Source: Halomonas sp. (GTDB taxonomy: Bacteria > Pseudomonadota > Gammaproteobacteria > Pseudomonadales > Halomonadaceae). Taken from it: a DNA stretch of 40,863 nucleotides. Made by a program: the position numbers and the translations under genes. The stretch is from NCBI GenBank assembly GCA_020201095.1, contig JAIVHM010000164.1, positions 9,660-50,522 of the forward strand. Direction: 5' to 3'. Below, in pieces: positions 1 through 13,579 of the stretch. The notes under the pieces were generated by a model, which worked only from the letters and a program-made list of their open reading frames with translations, did no database searches and was not told where the DNA came from. Each line of letters opens with the position of its first letter. Within the stretch, counting starts at the first letter, position 1.

Positions 1-58
1 CCACCGGCTCAGCCTGCAATTCAGCCAGCGTCGACCCGTCATACGTACTACTCGGCAT
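1..58 (-). CDS. possible 5' end of a minus-strand CDS truncated by the window edge (reads [19 protein letters not shown]...)
   Basis: Open minus-strand frame from an ATG at 58 to the window edge; too short to identify. Confidence 0.2.
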   Translation of the reverse strand, partial: MPSSTYDGSTLAELQAEPV

Positions 59-221
59 TGGCGTCCCGCGACGCCTTGCCCTTTCGTCGATTCGTTTTAG
101 TTTTGGACGATTTACAACCGAAGCTGATATCGACCACGCAATAACGCTTATCCGCCACGCGGTAAGCGGGCTGCGCGCTTAACGGCGCCAAGCAGCTGAC
201 TACTTACAGGAGGGCGCCTCA

Positions 222-548
222 ATGGCCACACTCAATATCACTCCCGCTGCCGCCGAGCAGATTCGTCACGTACTGGACGAACGCGGCCAAGGCCTGGGGC
301 TGCGAGTTTCCGTCAAACCCAGCGGCTGTTCAGGCTATAGCTATGTACTGGACTTCGCCGATCAGGTGAAAGACGAGGACGTTCGCTTTGAAGCCAACGG
401 GGCCAGCGTTTACGTCGCCCCCGACGCGGTCGAAATGCTCGACGGCAGCGAAGTCGATTACGTCAATGAAGGGCTGAATCGCTTTTTCCGTTTCAATAAC
501 CCCAACGTAAAAGACGAATGCGGCTGCGGTGAAAGCTTCACCGTCTAG
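222..548 (+). CDS. Iron-sulfur cluster assembly protein, IscA/ErpA family
   Basis: 108 aa; conserved SGCSGYSY and C-terminal CGCGESF cysteines of A-type carriers; AGGAGG-type RBS upstream (acaggagggcg). Confidence 0.9.
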   Translation: MATLNITPAAAEQIRHVLDERGQGLGLRVSVKPSGCSGYSYVLDFADQVKDEDVRFEANGASVYVAPDAVEMLDGSEVDYVNEGLNRFFRFNNPNVKDECGCGESFTV

Positions 549-703
549 CGGGTGATACCGGCTCATGCACGGCGGTATTCATCCCCCGGCTTAAGCGCTA
601 TAATCGCGCCACTCGTTTGCCAACAAGGTTGACGACACCTTATTTGTACCGCCCCGGCCCTCCGGGGCGGCAATGTTTTTTATCCTTTCAGGAGACGCTG
701 AAC

Positions 704-1129
704 ATGGCAACTGAACGTACACTGTCTATTATCAAGCCCGACGCCGTCGCCAAAAACGCTATTGGTGAGATCATCGCCCGTTTTGAGAATGCAGGGCTGC
801 GCGTCGTCGCCGCTAAAATGCTGCATCTGTCTGAAGAAAAAGCCGGCGGTTTCTACGCGGAACACAAAGAGCGTCCGTTTTTCAAAGATCTGGTCGGTTT
901 CATGACCTCAGGCCCGGTTGTCGTTCAAGTGCTTGAAGGCGAAGGCGCGATTGGCAAAAATCGTGACCTAATGGGGGCCACCAACCCCAAAGAAGCCGCG
1001 CCCGGCACGATTCGCGCCGACTTTGCGGAAACAATCGACGCCAATGCTGTCCATGGCTCTGACTCTGTGGAAAGCGCTGAGCGCGAAATTAACTACTTCT
1101 TCGGCAACGACGAAATCTGCTCGCGCTAA
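704..1129 (+). CDS. ndk: Nucleoside diphosphate kinase
   Basis: [23 protein letters not shown]..., active-site NAVHGSDS motif; ATG at 704 preceded by aggag; longer ORF start at 617 is not needed. Confidence 0.96.
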   Translation: MATERTLSIIKPDAVAKNAIGEIIARFENAGLRVVAAKMLHLSEEKAGGFYAEHKERPFFKDLVGFMTSGPVVVQVLEGEGAIGKNRDLMGATNPKEAAPGTIRADFAETIDANAVHGSDSVESAEREINYFFGNDEICSR

Positions 1130-1218
1130 CCCCTCCGTTAGCGCGGCCGTTTCAACGTCTGTTGTCGGCCATTTACGCGGGGGCATCGCCCCCGTCACTT
1201 CCCTAGACGCTGACCGCC

Positions 1219-2397
1219 ATGACCACCACCGTAGCCCAACATACGCCTAGCACTGCCCCCCAACAAACGCCCAGCGGACAAACAACGCCCGAGCGTCAGA
1301 ACCTGCTGGGCATGTCGCGCGAGCAAATGGCGGCTTTCTTTGTCTCCATTGGCGAAAAGAAATTCCGCGCCGCCCAGGTGATGAAGTGGATTCACATCGA
1401 AGGGTGTGACGACTTTTCCGCGATGACCAACCTGTCAAAACCGCTGCGGGAAAAGCTCGCCAAGGTGGCAGAAATTCGCGGGCCGGGGGTGATCTACGAA
1501 GGCACCTCGAGCGATGGCACGCGTAAGTGGGTGCTGGAAGTGGAAGACGGCAGCTACGTTGAAACCGTGCTTATTCCTGCCGAAAACGGCAAGCGCCGCA
1601 CCCTGTGCGTCTCTTCCCAGGTGGGCTGCTCGCTGGACTGCAGCTTCTGCTCAACCGGCAAGCAAGGTTTTCAGCGCAACCTCACCGCCGCAGAAATCAT
1701 TGGTCAGGTCTGGGTCGCCCAGCGCAGTGTCGGGCCGCGTCGGGATACCGCCAACCGGCCGGTGACCAACGTGGTGATGATGGGCATGGGCGAGCCACTG
1801 CTCAATTACGATAATGTCGTGCCGGCCATGAAGCTAATGCTCGATGATGACGGCTACGGCCTTTCCAAGCGACGTGTCACGCTTTCCACCTCGGGCGTTG
1901 TGCCCATGCTGGACAAGCTCGGCGATGAACTCGACGTCAGCCTCGCAGTGTCATTGCATGCCGCCAATGACGAGCTGCGCAACGAACTCGTGCCGCTAAA
2001 CCGCAAGTACAATATCCGGGCGTTGATGGATGCCTGTCAGCGTTATTTAGCCAAATGCCCCGAAAACCGCTTGGTGACCATCGAATACACCCTGATCAAA
2101 GACGTCAATGATCAGCAAGAGCACGCCGAGCAGTTAGCCGCGTTGCTCAAAGAGTTACCCTGTAAAATTAATCTGATTCCGTTCAACCCGTTTCCCAATT
2201 CTGGGTACGAAACGCCATCGCGGAACCAGACGATGCGTTTTCAGCAGTGGCTGCACGACTTGGGCTACACTGCTCCCATCCGGTCGACGCGTGGCGACGA
2301 CATTGATGCTGCCTGCGGACAGCTTGTCGGCCGAGTAAAAGACCGTACCAAACGTAGCGCCCGCTATATTCAATCGATTCAACTGGATGCCGATTGA
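1219..2397 (+). CDS. rlmN: 23S rRNA (adenine2503-C2)/tRNA A37 methyltransferase RlmN, radical SAM
   Basis: 392 aa, radical [14 protein letters not shown] motif, [13 protein letters not shown]-terminal [14 protein letters not shown] motif. Confidence 0.96.
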   Translation: MTTTVAQHTPSTAPQQTPSGQTTPERQNLLGMSREQMAAFFVSIGEKKFRAAQVMKWIHIEGCDDFSAMTNLSKPLREKLAKVAEIRGPGVIYEGTSSDGTRKWVLEVEDGSYVETVLIPAENGKRRTLCVSSQVGCSLDCSFCSTGKQGFQRNLTAAEIIGQVWVAQRSVGPRRDTANRPVTNVVMMGMGEPLLNYDNVVPAMKLMLDDDGYGLSKRRVTLSTSGVVPMLDKLGDELDVSLAVSLHAANDELRNELVPLNRKYNIRALMDACQRYLAKCPENRLVTIEYTLIKDVNDQQEHAEQLAALLKELPCKINLIPFNPFPNSGYETPSRNQTMRFQQWLHDLGYTAPIRSTRGDDIDAACGQLVGRVKDRTKRSARYIQSIQLDAD

Positions 2398-2498
2398 AGT
2401 GATGAGGCGCCTTCTTGACTTCCGGTTAACACAGCGCTTTGATGGACACGGTTTAGTTTAGCGATCCCTCTTTTTACGGTTACCTTGCGAGGATCTAC

Positions 2499-3236
2499 AT
2501 GATGTGTCACCGCAGGCTTTATCACCCATCTCGGGTGCCCTTGTTCGCCGCGCTTGTCGGCAGCATGTGGCTAGCCGGCTGTGCCTCCACTTCCAGTGTA
2601 CCCTCCTCGACGCCAACACCCGAGGCCGCGTCCGCCTACACCCGGCTCGGCGTTGCCTATTTAGAGCGCGACAACCTGCCCAGGGCACTCAATGCATTGG
2701 ATCGAGCTCTCGAAATTGCTCCCGACAATGCAGAAGCGCTGCAGGCCATTGCGCTTGTGTACCAGCAACAGGGAGAAAGCGATCTGGCTGATCAGCACTT
2801 TCAGCGAGCGATAGAGGCTACCCCTGACTTTACTCGTGCGCGCAACAATTACGCCGCGTTTTTGTACCAAGAAGGACAGGTGGAAGCCGCCTGCAACCAG
2901 TTAGAAAGTGCTTCTCAAGATGCCCAGTACGATAATCGTGCGCAACTGTTTGCCAATTTAGGGCAGTGCTATATGGCCCTCGGCGAGAGTGACCTGGCAC
3001 GCGCGCGCTTTGAGCGCGCGCAACGCATCAACCCGCGCAACCCACGCGGCTATTTAATGTTAGCTGAACTGGAATATTCACAGGGTAATTACACCGAGGC
3101 ATGGTCACCGTTGCAGGAATATCTGCAGCTTGCCGGGCCGAACCAGGAGGCGCTAACGCTGGCCATTGATATTGCCGAGGCTAGAGGCGACCACGCCGCT
3201 GTGGCCGACTATCAACGTCAGCTGAGTGCCAATTGA
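2499..3236 (+). CDS. pilF: Type IV pilus biogenesis/stability lipoprotein PilW/PilF, TPR repeats
   Basis: Lipobox (WLAGCAS), several TPR repeats, syntenic position between rlmN and rodZ as in other gammaproteobacteria. Confidence 0.85.
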   Translation: MMCHRRLYHPSRVPLFAALVGSMWLAGCASTSSVPSSTPTPEAASAYTRLGVAYLERDNLPRALNALDRALEIAPDNAEALQAIALVYQQQGESDLADQHFQRAIEATPDFTRARNNYAAFLYQEGQVEAACNQLESASQDAQYDNRAQLFANLGQCYMALGESDLARARFERAQRINPRNPRGYLMLAELEYSQGNYTEAWSPLQEYLQLAGPNQEALTLAIDIAEARGDHAAVADYQRQLSAN

Positions 3237-3283
3237 GCAATGGACGCCCTGATCACCGATTATTTAATGAAGGATGCTCAGCC

Positions 3284-4348
3284 ATGAGCGAGACACCGTC
3301 ACAAGCTAGCGATACCCCAAACGTTAATGACTCCCCCGGCGAGCTGCTTGCCCGCCGCCGCCAACAACTTGACATCGCCATAGACGATGTCGCTCGGGCA
3401 CTAAACCTGCGCCCTGCCGTCGTAGAAGGCCTTGAGCGCGATGATTACAGCGAAATTCCAGTAGTCACCTATCGCCGCGGTTACTTGCGCGCCTATGCCA
3501 AGTATCTCGACATCGATGAACGACAGATACTGGAGGCCTACCGGGCACGCTTCGGCGAAGCCGATGCCGAACGCAAAGTTACCCCCGTCACAGTGACCAG
3601 GCCGCCCTCCCGCATTGGCGCCTGGATATTCAAGCTCGTCACGCTGCTAATTATAGTGGCATTGATTGCCGTAACGGTGATGTGGTGGCAGAGCCGCGGG
3701 GGTAACGAACCCCCCGAGATGGATTCGTCGTCCACAATGGACGCCCCTGCAGAGCAAGACGATACAGGCGAACTCACTGATGAGTCTTCACAGTCTGACC
3801 CGGCGCTTTCCTCCGGTGACCCCGACAACGCCACGGAAGAAGACGCGGCACTGAATGACACGGCTAGCGAGGAAAGCAACTTCGCCGCTGAAAACACCGC
3901 CGAGGACAACAACGACACAGACAGCGAGCCTCTTTCAGGCTCTACTGATTCGACGCCACTGATTGATGAGGAAGAGGAACAAGAGGTCGACCCGTCGACC
4001 GACCTGGCGGCAACGGACAGCGAGTCCGACGGTGACGAAAGCAACGACGACGCCTCCGGCGATGATTCGACTGATAGCGACGAAAATACGGGCAACAACG
4101 ACAACACTAATCGCTTAGAGCTGACGTTTAATGAACAGTCGTGGACAGAAATTATCGATGCTGACGACCAGCGCGTGCTGGTAGGACTTCAAGAACCTGG
4201 CACGTCGGCCAGTGTCGAAGGTCAGCCACCGTTCAGGCTCACCGTGGGCAACGTCACTGGCGTTGAAATGCGCTACCAAGGCGAAGACGTCGACCTGACC
4301 TCTCGCGCTGGCGCCAACAACGTCGCTCGCTTCACTCTGGGAGAGTAA
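3284..4348 (+). CDS. rodZ: Cytoskeleton protein RodZ-like: cytoplasmic HTH, single TM, acidic periplasmic linker, DUF4115 domain
   Basis: [36 protein letters not shown], one TM segment ([22 protein letters not shown]), C-terminal [23 protein letters not shown] at 3284 within the longer ORF. Confidence 0.9.
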   Translation: MSETPSQASDTPNVNDSPGELLARRRQQLDIAIDDVARALNLRPAVVEGLERDDYSEIPVVTYRRGYLRAYAKYLDIDERQILEAYRARFGEADAERKVTPVTVTRPPSRIGAWIFKLVTLLIIVALIAVTVMWWQSRGGNEPPEMDSSSTMDAPAEQDDTGELTDESSQSDPALSSGDPDNATEEDAALNDTASEESNFAAENTAEDNNDTDSEPLSGSTDSTPLIDEEEEQEVDPSTDLAATDSESDGDESNDDASGDDSTDSDENTGNNDNTNRLELTFNEQSWTEIIDADDQRVLVGLQEPGTSASVEGQPPFRLTVGNVTGVEMRYQGEDVDLTSRAGANNVARFTLGE

Positions 4349-4355
4349 TCAATTT

Positions 4356-5471
4356 ATGCACGCTCATTCGCCCATCAAGCGCCGGGTCTCGCGCCAAATC
4401 CATGTGGGTAACGTGGCCGTTGGGGGAGATGCGCCCATCGCGGTTCAGAGTATGACCAACACGGATACGCTGGACGTCGAGGCTACCGTTGCGCAAATTG
4501 CCCAGTTAGAGAAAGCCGGGGCCGATATCGTCCGCGTATCAGTACCCGACATGGACGCCGCCGAGGCCTTTGGCAAAATCAAGCGCCTGGCCAACGTACC
4601 GCTGGTCGCCGATATTCACTTCGACTATAAAATCGCCTTGCGCGTGGCTGAGCTGGGCGTTGACTGCCTACGCATCAACCCAGGCAATATTGGCCGGGAA
4701 GACCGTGTCCACGCGGTCGTCAGCGCAGCACGCGAGCATGGCATTCCCATCCGCATCGGCGTTAACGCAGGTTCTCTCGAGAAAGACCTGCAAAAAAAAT
4801 ATGGCGAACCGACACCGGCGGCGCTGGTCGAATCGGCAATGCGACATATCGACTATCTGGATCGCCTGGATTTCCCCGACTTCAAGGTCAGCGTCAAGGC
4901 CTCAGATGTGTTTATGGCGGTAGCCGCCTACCGCGACCTGGCAACGCGCATCGAGCAGCCGCTACACCTGGGCATTACCGAAGCAGGTGGGCTTCGCTCA
5001 GGCACGGTCAAATCCTCCATTGGCCTTGGCATGCTGTTGATGGATGGCATTGGCGACACCATTCGCGTATCGCTTGCCGCCGACCCGGTGGAAGAGATCA
5101 AGGTCGGTTACGACATGCTGAAAAGCCTCAAGCTACGCGCCAAGGGCATTAACTTTATTGCCTGCCCGAGCTGCTCGCGGCAGAATTTCGATGTCATCAG
5201 CACCATGAACCAGCTTGAAGAGCGGCTTGAAGACGTCATGACGCCGCTCAATGTGTCGGTCATTGGCTGTGTCGTCAACGGTCCTGGCGAAGCCAAGGAA
5301 ACCGATATTGGCCTGACCGGCGGCAGCCCCGCCAACCTGGTATATATCGACGGCAAGCCAGCCAGCAAATTGCGCAACGACCACCTTGTCGATGACTTGG
5401 AGCGGCTGATCCGCGACAAAGTACGTGAAAAACAGCAGCAGGAAGACAACACGATCGCCCGCAGCGTTTAA
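4356..5471 (+). CDS. ispG: 4-hydroxy-3-methylbut-2-enyl diphosphate synthase (flavodoxin)
   Basis: 371 aa; [30 protein letters not shown] and [10 protein letters not shown] motifs. Confidence 0.97.
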   Translation: MHAHSPIKRRVSRQIHVGNVAVGGDAPIAVQSMTNTDTLDVEATVAQIAQLEKAGADIVRVSVPDMDAAEAFGKIKRLANVPLVADIHFDYKIALRVAELGVDCLRINPGNIGREDRVHAVVSAAREHGIPIRIGVNAGSLEKDLQKKYGEPTPAALVESAMRHIDYLDRLDFPDFKVSVKASDVFMAVAAYRDLATRIEQPLHLGITEAGGLRSGTVKSSIGLGMLLMDGIGDTIRVSLAADPVEEIKVGYDMLKSLKLRAKGINFIACPSCSRQNFDVISTMNQLEERLEDVMTPLNVSVIGCVVNGPGEAKETDIGLTGGSPANLVYIDGKPASKLRNDHLVDDLERLIRDKVREKQQQEDNTIARSV

Positions 5472-5506
5472 GTGCGACGCGGGATAGCCGACCCAGGGAG
5501 TTTGCC

Positions 5507-6802
5507 TTGAGCAAGTCTGTAGCGAAAAAAATCCAAGCCATTCGAGGCATGAACGATCTATTGCCCAGCGAGAGCCCCCGCTGGCAGTTTTTTGAAGATA
5601 AAATACGCCAGTTAATGAAGCGTTACGGCTTTGCAGAAATCCGTACGCCGATCGTCGAGCAAACCGCGCTGTTTGCACGCTCCATCGGCGAAGTTACCGA
5701 CATCGTCGAAAAAGAGATGTATACCTTTGAGGATCGCAATGGCGACAGCCTTACTCTGCGCCCCGAAGGCACCGCCAGCTGCGTTCGCGCCGCCATGGAA
5801 AACGGGCTTCTCTATAACCAGACCCAACGGTTGTGGTACCAAGGGCCCATGTTTCGCCATGAACGACCCCAAAAAGGGCGCTATCGCCAGTTTCACCAAG
5901 TTGGCATTGAGGCTTACGGTTTTGAGGGCCCAGATATTGATGCCGAAGTAATTCTGCTCTCTGCTCGCCTGTGGAAAGAGCTTGGGCTGATGGAACACGT
6001 TACCCTCGAGCTCAACTCACTGGGTTCCAGCGAGGCCCGTGCGGCTTACCGCGACAAACTGGTCGCCTACTTCGAAGAGCACCGTGAAGTGCTCGACGAA
6101 GACGCCAAGCGACGCTTGACTAGCAACCCGCTGCGCATCCTCGATTCCAAAAATCCGGCCATGGCAGAGGTGCTCGACGGCGCACCACGCCTGCTGGATA
6201 ACCTGGACGCACCTTCACAAGCCCACTTTGAGCAGTTAAAAGCCATGCTCGACGCGGCGGGTATTGCGTATGTCATCAACCCACGACTGGTTCGTGGGCT
6301 CGACTACTACTCGCGTACCGTCTTCGAATGGACCACCACTGCGCTGGGTAGCCAGGGCACGGTATGCGCGGGTGGCCGCTACGACGGCCTCGTCGAACAG
6401 CTGGGCGGCAAACCCACCCCCGGGGTAGGTTTTGCCATGGGCATTGAGCGCCTGATTTTATTGCTCGAAACCCTCGACCTTGTGCCCAACGAAGCTGGCA
6501 GCGATGTGTATTTGCTGGCGATGGACGATACGGCGACGATTGCCGCGATAACCCTGGCTGAACAGCTTCGCAGTGAGCTCCCCTGGCTTCGCCTGCAGCT
6601 GCATTGCGGCGGCGGCAGCTTCAAAAGCCGTATGAAAAAAGCCGATAAAAGCGGTGCAGCATTTGCCCTGCTATTGGGCGAAGACGAAATGAACGAACAC
6701 ACCGTCACACTCAAGGCTCTGCGCGACGATCAGGCACAGCAACGCGTCCCACAGGCCATGCTTGCCCACACGCTCAGCGAACAGCTATCACAAACACCTT
6801 AA
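5507..6802 (+). CDS. hisS: Histidine--tRNA ligase
   Basis: 431 aa class II aa[30 protein letters not shown] motifs. Confidence 0.97.
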   Translation: MSKSVAKKIQAIRGMNDLLPSESPRWQFFEDKIRQLMKRYGFAEIRTPIVEQTALFARSIGEVTDIVEKEMYTFEDRNGDSLTLRPEGTASCVRAAMENGLLYNQTQRLWYQGPMFRHERPQKGRYRQFHQVGIEAYGFEGPDIDAEVILLSARLWKELGLMEHVTLELNSLGSSEARAAYRDKLVAYFEEHREVLDEDAKRRLTSNPLRILDSKNPAMAEVLDGAPRLLDNLDAPSQAHFEQLKAMLDAAGIAYVINPRLVRGLDYYSRTVFEWTTTALGSQGTVCAGGRYDGLVEQLGGKPTPGVGFAMGIERLILLLETLDLVPNEAGSDVYLLAMDDTATIAAITLAEQLRSELPWLRLQLHCGGGSFKSRMKKADKSGAAFALLLGEDEMNEHTVTLKALRDDQAQQRVPQAMLAHTLSEQLSQTP

Positions 6803-6883
6803 ACGGGTGGCAAGCATTGCCTGCCACTCAACCCATTATAACCGTGGCCAGAGCGGCGGTTATTGCTGAATAGGAGACCGCCC

Positions 6884-7540
6884 GTGGCGGATAGAAGCGA
6901 AGACGAACAGCTGGATGTGATTAAGCGCTGGTGGAAAGAAAACGGCACGTCATTAATAGCTGGCGCTGCGCTGGCAGCAGCCGGTGTATTTGGCTGGAAC
7001 GCCTGGCAAGATTATCAAGCCGGCAAATCCGAGGCAGCGTCAGTACGTTATCAGGAACTGGTAAGCCTTGCGGCGGGCAACGAACTCGAAGGCGAACAGC
7101 TTAGCGAAGCACGTGAGATGGTCGACGAGATCGTCGCTGAGCATGACGATACCCTTTACGCTGAGTTAGCCTTGTTGCTTGATGCGCGCCTTGCCGTTCA
7201 ACAGGACGACCTGGAAAGCGCCGCTGAGTCGCTCACCCAGGTAGCGGAATCCTCTTCGCGGCGCTATGTGCAAAGCCTGGCCTGGCTGCGGTTAGCGCGT
7301 ATCGCCATTGCCAACGATGACCCCGAACGTGCGCTCGAATTACTCGATGAACCAATCACCGAATCCCTGGCAGCGCAGCAAGCCAATGTCCGGGGCGACG
7401 CCCACATGGCGCTTGGCCAGAACGATCAGGCTCGCAATGCCTGGCAAGATGCTCTTGAGCTGGCACAGCAGCAAGACCAGCCGCTTTATGGCGTGCAGTT
7501 CAAGCTTGACGATCTCGGCGCTGAGGAGACAGCTCAATGA
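6884..7540 (+). CDS. YfgM/AncA-family tetratricopeptide membrane protein
   Basis: GTG start with aggag RBS; EDEQLDVIKRWWKENGTSLIAGAALAAAGVFGWNAWQ, between hisS and bamB. Confidence 0.85.
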   Translation: MADRSEDEQLDVIKRWWKENGTSLIAGAALAAAGVFGWNAWQDYQAGKSEAASVRYQELVSLAAGNELEGEQLSEAREMVDEIVAEHDDTLYAELALLLDARLAVQQDDLESAAESLTQVAESSSRRYVQSLAWLRLARIAIANDDPERALELLDEPITESLAAQQANVRGDAHMALGQNDQARNAWQDALELAQQQDQPLYGVQFKLDDLGAEETAQ

Positions 7541-8718
7541 AATCCCCGTTTTCAACATCTAGGTTTTCAACCCCCATGATGCGCGCCACGCTTGGCGCTG
7601 CGGCACTTGCCCTGTTGGCTGGCTGCGCAAGCAAGAGTGAGCCCGCCTACACACCCAAAGAGCTTAAAAGCTTCGAAGAAAGTTCAAGCCTTGAGAGCCT
7701 TTGGCAACACGATGTGGGCGACGGACTCGGCCGTGCGCGCTACCCGATTACCCCAGCGCGTGAGGGCGATAATGTTTTCGCCGCCGACGCCGAAGGCGTG
7801 GTGATGTCCTTCAGCGCCGACGACGGCGAAGAACGTTGGGAAGTCGACCTTGAGACACCCATCTCCAGTGCTCTGACTGCGATCGCCGGCCAGGTTTATC
7901 TGGGCACGCGCAACGGCGAAGTCATTTCCCTGGATCAGCGCGACGGCAGCGTTAACTGGCGCTCGCGTGTATCCAGCGAAGTATTGGCTGCCCCCCAGGC
8001 CAACCCGGAGCTTCTGGTGGTACAAAGCATCGACGGCCAGGTGACGGCACTTGATCGCGCCAGCGGTGACGAGCGCTGGGTGTTTTCCAGTTCGCTGCCG
8101 TCGCTGACGCTGCGTGGCACCGGCACACCGATGGTGATCGAACCGGTCAGCTTTGTCGGCCTGGCCAACGGTCGCTTGACAACCATTGATAACCGCAATG
8201 GACAGCCACTTTGGGACATGCAGGTTGCTACGCCTGAAGGTCGCAGCGAAGTCGAGCGCCTTGTCGACCTTGCCGGCCAGCCGGTTCTCAGCCAGGAAGG
8301 TCGCCTGTTCGTGACCAGCTATAACGGCCAACTGATGGCACTGGAAGCGACCCGCGGCAACGTCATTTGGGAGCGCGAACTCTCCAGCCGCCACACGCCC
8401 TTACTGGTAGGTGACCTGCTGTTTGTGGTCACCGACGATAGCCATATGGTCGCCATTGACAGTACTAACGGCCAGGAAGTATGGCGCAATGAAGATCTGG
8501 AAGACCGTCAACTGACGGCGCCATCATTTGCCGATGGACGTGTGGTGGTTGGTGACTTTGAAGGCTATGTTCACCTGATCGACGCCCGCGAAGGTGATCT
8601 GGTGGGTCGTAGCGAGGTCGACAGCTCGGGTATTAGCATCCCGGCGGTCACTGAAGGCAACATCATTCACGTGCTGGCGAATGATGGACATCTTGAAACG
8701 CTGGAAGTCTCTCAATGA
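7537..8718 (+). CDS. bamB: Outer membrane protein assembly factor BamB (lipoprotein, PQQ-like beta-propeller)
   Basis: Lipobox ALLAGCAS; repeated GxVxALDxxxGxxxW blades; synteny hisS-yfgM-bamB-der. Confidence 0.94.
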   Translation: MKSPFSTSRFSTPMMRATLGAAALALLAGCASKSEPAYTPKELKSFEESSSLESLWQHDVGDGLGRARYPITPAREGDNVFAADAEGVVMSFSADDGEERWEVDLETPISSALTAIAGQVYLGTRNGEVISLDQRDGSVNWRSRVSSEVLAAPQANPELLVVQSIDGQVTALDRASGDERWVFSSSLPSLTLRGTGTPMVIEPVSFVGLANGRLTTIDNRNGQPLWDMQVATPEGRSEVERLVDLAGQPVLSQEGRLFVTSYNGQLMALEATRGNVIWERELSSRHTPLLVGDLLFVVTDDSHMVAIDSTNGQEVWRNEDLEDRQLTAPSFADGRVVVGDFEGYVHLIDAREGDLVGRSEVDSSGISIPAVTEGNIIHVLANDGHLETLEVSQ

Positions 8719-10118
8719 CACCTGTGATTGCGCTGGTTGGACGTCCTAATGTGGGTAAGTCGACGCTGTTTAATCGTCTTACCCGCTCGCGGGATGCGCT
8801 GGTCGCTGACTTTCCTGGCCTGACCCGCGATCGTAAGTATGGCAACGGTATGCTCGGCAATAAAGCTTATACCGTGATCGACACCGGCGGTATCAGCGGC
8901 GACGAACAAGGCATCGATGCGGCCATGGCAGAGCAATCGCTGGCCGCTATAGACGAAGCGGATATCGTGCTGTTCATGGTCGATGCCCGGGCGGGGTTGA
9001 ACATGGCCGACGAGGCCATTGCCAACCACCTGCGGGTCAATCAGAAGAAAACCTGGCTGGTGGTTAACAAGACCGATGGGTTGGAAGAGCATTCCGCCAT
9101 GGGCGATTTCTGGTCGCTCGGCTTGGGTAACCCATGGCCGATTGCGGCGGCGCACGGTCGCAATGTCTCGACCCTGATGGATACCGTGCTTGAGCCCTTC
9201 CCAGAGCGCGATGCCGACATACCCGCTGATACCGGCACCAAGGGCATTCGTATCGGCGTGATTGGGCGGCCCAATGTAGGCAAATCAACGTTGGTCAATC
9301 GCCTGCTGGGCGAGGACCGCGTTGTCGTCTTCGATGAAGCCGGCACCACGCGTGACGCCATCGAAATCCCCTTCGAGCGCCGCGGCAAGCCATATGTGTT
9401 GATCGATACCGCTGGGGTTCGGCGACGTAAGAACGTCAGCGAAATAGCCGAAAAGTTTTCCATCATTAAAACCCTCGACGCCATTAAAGAATGCCACGTC
9501 GCGGTGATGGTGCTGGATGCACGCAGTGGGTTGGTCGAACAGGATCTACATCTGCTCGATTACGTGCTTACTTCCGGACGTGCACTGGTGTTGGCAGTCA
9601 ATAAATGGGACGGACTGGAAAGCGACGCCAAGGATAAGATGCGCAACGAAATCAAGCGCCGCCTGGGTTTTGCTGACTACGCCGAGATGCACTTTATCTC
9701 AGCGCTCCACGGCACCGCGGTAGGCGACCTCTATCCGTCGATAGAGCGTGCCTTCAACGCTGCCAACGCCCACTGGTCGACCAACCGGCTGACCACGCTG
9801 CTTCAGGATGCTGTCAGCCAACACCCACCGCCGATGATTCACGGGCGGCGCATCAAGCTGCGCATGGCCCACCAGGGAGGCAGCAACCCGCCAATTATCG
9901 TCGTCCACGGCAATCAGACCGATTCACTGCCCGACGCCTACCGCCGTTATCTCACCAACACCTTCCGCAAGGTGTTGAAAGTACGCGGCACCCCCATGCG
10001 CTTCGAGTTTCGCTCTGGCGACAATCCCTTTGATCACATGGCTGGCGCCAGCGACAAAGAAAAAGCCAAAAAGCGTGAGCTCACTCGTACCAAAGAAGCG
10101 CGCAAAAGCCGCCGTTAA
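8715..10118 (+). CDS. der: Ribosome biogenesis GTPase Der (EngA), two G domains
   Basis: Two Walker A motifs ([24 protein letters not shown]) and C-terminal KH-like domain. Confidence 0.97.
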   Translation: MTPVIALVGRPNVGKSTLFNRLTRSRDALVADFPGLTRDRKYGNGMLGNKAYTVIDTGGISGDEQGIDAAMAEQSLAAIDEADIVLFMVDARAGLNMADEAIANHLRVNQKKTWLVVNKTDGLEEHSAMGDFWSLGLGNPWPIAAAHGRNVSTLMDTVLEPFPERDADIPADTGTKGIRIGVIGRPNVGKSTLVNRLLGEDRVVVFDEAGTTRDAIEIPFERRGKPYVLIDTAGVRRRKNVSEIAEKFSIIKTLDAIKECHVAVMVLDARSGLVEQDLHLLDYVLTSGRALVLAVNKWDGLESDAKDKMRNEIKRRLGFADYAEMHFISALHGTAVGDLYPSIERAFNAANAHWSTNRLTTLLQDAVSQHPPPMIHGRRIKLRMAHQGGSNPPIIVVHGNQTDSLPDAYRRYLTNTFRKVLKVRGTPMRFEFRSGDNPFDHMAGASDKEKAKKRELTRTKEARKSRR

Positions 10119-10373
10119 TTGGTGCAATCTCCCTTGCGGCCTACCCAGTGGGTCGCAAACTGCCGAGCCGTGCGGCCATTTCCGTCTAACAATTAACCCG
10201 CTCGGCAGCTGGCGGCAGCCAATGGCCAAGCTGATCGAGTAAGCGGGTTAAACGCTGGTTCATTTCGGCATCCATAACCACGTTCTTAATGAATTGTGCT
10301 CATGAGGATTGATTTACCCTGCACAGCCGTTATCTTGGAGCAAGGAATTCACTTTCATAAAAGGAAATACGCC

Positions 10374-11177
10374 ATGCGCTGGTTTCGCCCTTTCGCCATC
10401 ACGGCTCTATGCGCTTCTGTTGCGGCCTGTTCGACATCGCCTACCGGTCGCTCGCAGCTACTGTTGTTATCCGACGATGAACTCAACAACATGGGCAGCC
10501 AAGCCTTCAACCAATATCAACAGGATTTGCCTAGGGCCGACCAGGCGAGTCAGCGCTACGCTCAATGCATTGCCGATGCCATCGTCGCGGAACTCCCAGA
10601 AGACCAGCAACAGCTGGACTGGCAGATCCGCGTTTTCGAAGCTGAAGAGCCCAACGCCTTTGCGCTTCCAGGCGGCTATATGGGCTTACATACCGGCATG
10701 TTGGATATCGCCACCAGCCAAGACCAGGTGGCGTCGGTGGTCGCCCATGAAATTGGCCACGTCTTGGCCAAGCATTCCAATGAGCGGGCATCTACCGAGA
10801 GCGCCACTCAGATGGGGCTTTCGGTCCTTTCCAGTGCGTCGGGTCTTCAAGGCGCTGGCGGTGAGCAGTTGATGGGCGTTCTCGGCATGGGCGCACAATA
10901 CGGCATCATGCTGCCCTTCTCCCGCCGCCATGAAAGCGAAGCGGATACCATTGGCCTGGATTTGATGGCCCAAGCAGGGTTTGACCCCCGCGAGAGCGTT
11001 ACGCTATGGCAGAACATGCAGCAGGCATCTGGCGGCGGCGCACCACCGGCCTGGATGTCGACCCACCCAAGCCAGGGCCAACGGATTGAAGGACTAGAAG
11101 CCGGCATGAGCGATGCCATGGCCACCTTTGAACAGGCACGCAACAACGGCCGCACGCCCAACTGCCCGCGTCCATAA
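10374..11177 (+). CDS. M48 family zinc metalloprotease, lipoprotein (LoiP/YcaL/BepA-like)
   Basis: Lipobox SVAACST; HEIGHVLAKHSNER zinc motif; ESEADTIGLDLMAQAGFDP. ATG at 10374 chosen within the longer ORF. Confidence 0.88.
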   Translation: MRWFRPFAITALCASVAACSTSPTGRSQLLLLSDDELNNMGSQAFNQYQQDLPRADQASQRYAQCIADAIVAELPEDQQQLDWQIRVFEAEEPNAFALPGGYMGLHTGMLDIATSQDQVASVVAHEIGHVLAKHSNERASTESATQMGLSVLSSASGLQGAGGEQLMGVLGMGAQYGIMLPFSRRHESEADTIGLDLMAQAGFDPRESVTLWQNMQQASGGGAPPAWMSTHPSQGQRIEGLEAGMSDAMATFEQARNNGRTPNCPRP

Positions 11178-11182
11178 CGCAA

Positions 11183-11212
11183 AGCCGCCGCTGCCTTTCG
11201 GCAGTGGCGGCT
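11183..11212. terminator. GC-rich stem-loop downstream of the M48 peptidase gene
   Basis: agccgccgctgcc-tttc-ggcagtggcggct, 13-bp stem with one G-U pair; no clear T-run, so only a probable terminator. Confidence 0.45.
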
Positions 11213-11284
11213 CATCCGGGTGCAATCCCCTTGGTAAACGCGAATATTCGCTAACTGACCATGATTAATTAAACATAGTTCAGC

Positions 11285-13540
<2,256 letters not shown>

Positions 13541-13579
13541 GAAGTCTCCACCCGTTATGGCAAAGGAAACATTATCCTA

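Noticed and set aside
1178-1194. cgggggc-atc-gcccccg hairpin between ndk and rlmN as a terminator
   Set aside because: Short 7-bp stem, 3-nt loop and no T-run; too weak to report as a feature.
3538-4107. 189-aa serine-rich minus-strand ORF
   Set aside because: Exact antisense of the acidic rodZ linker; the Ser-rich composition is the mirror of D/E/S/T codons. No RBS or family resemblance.
7684-8394. 236-aa minus-strand ORF opposite bamB
   Set aside because: Antisense shadow; bamB on the plus strand is clearly the coding frame.
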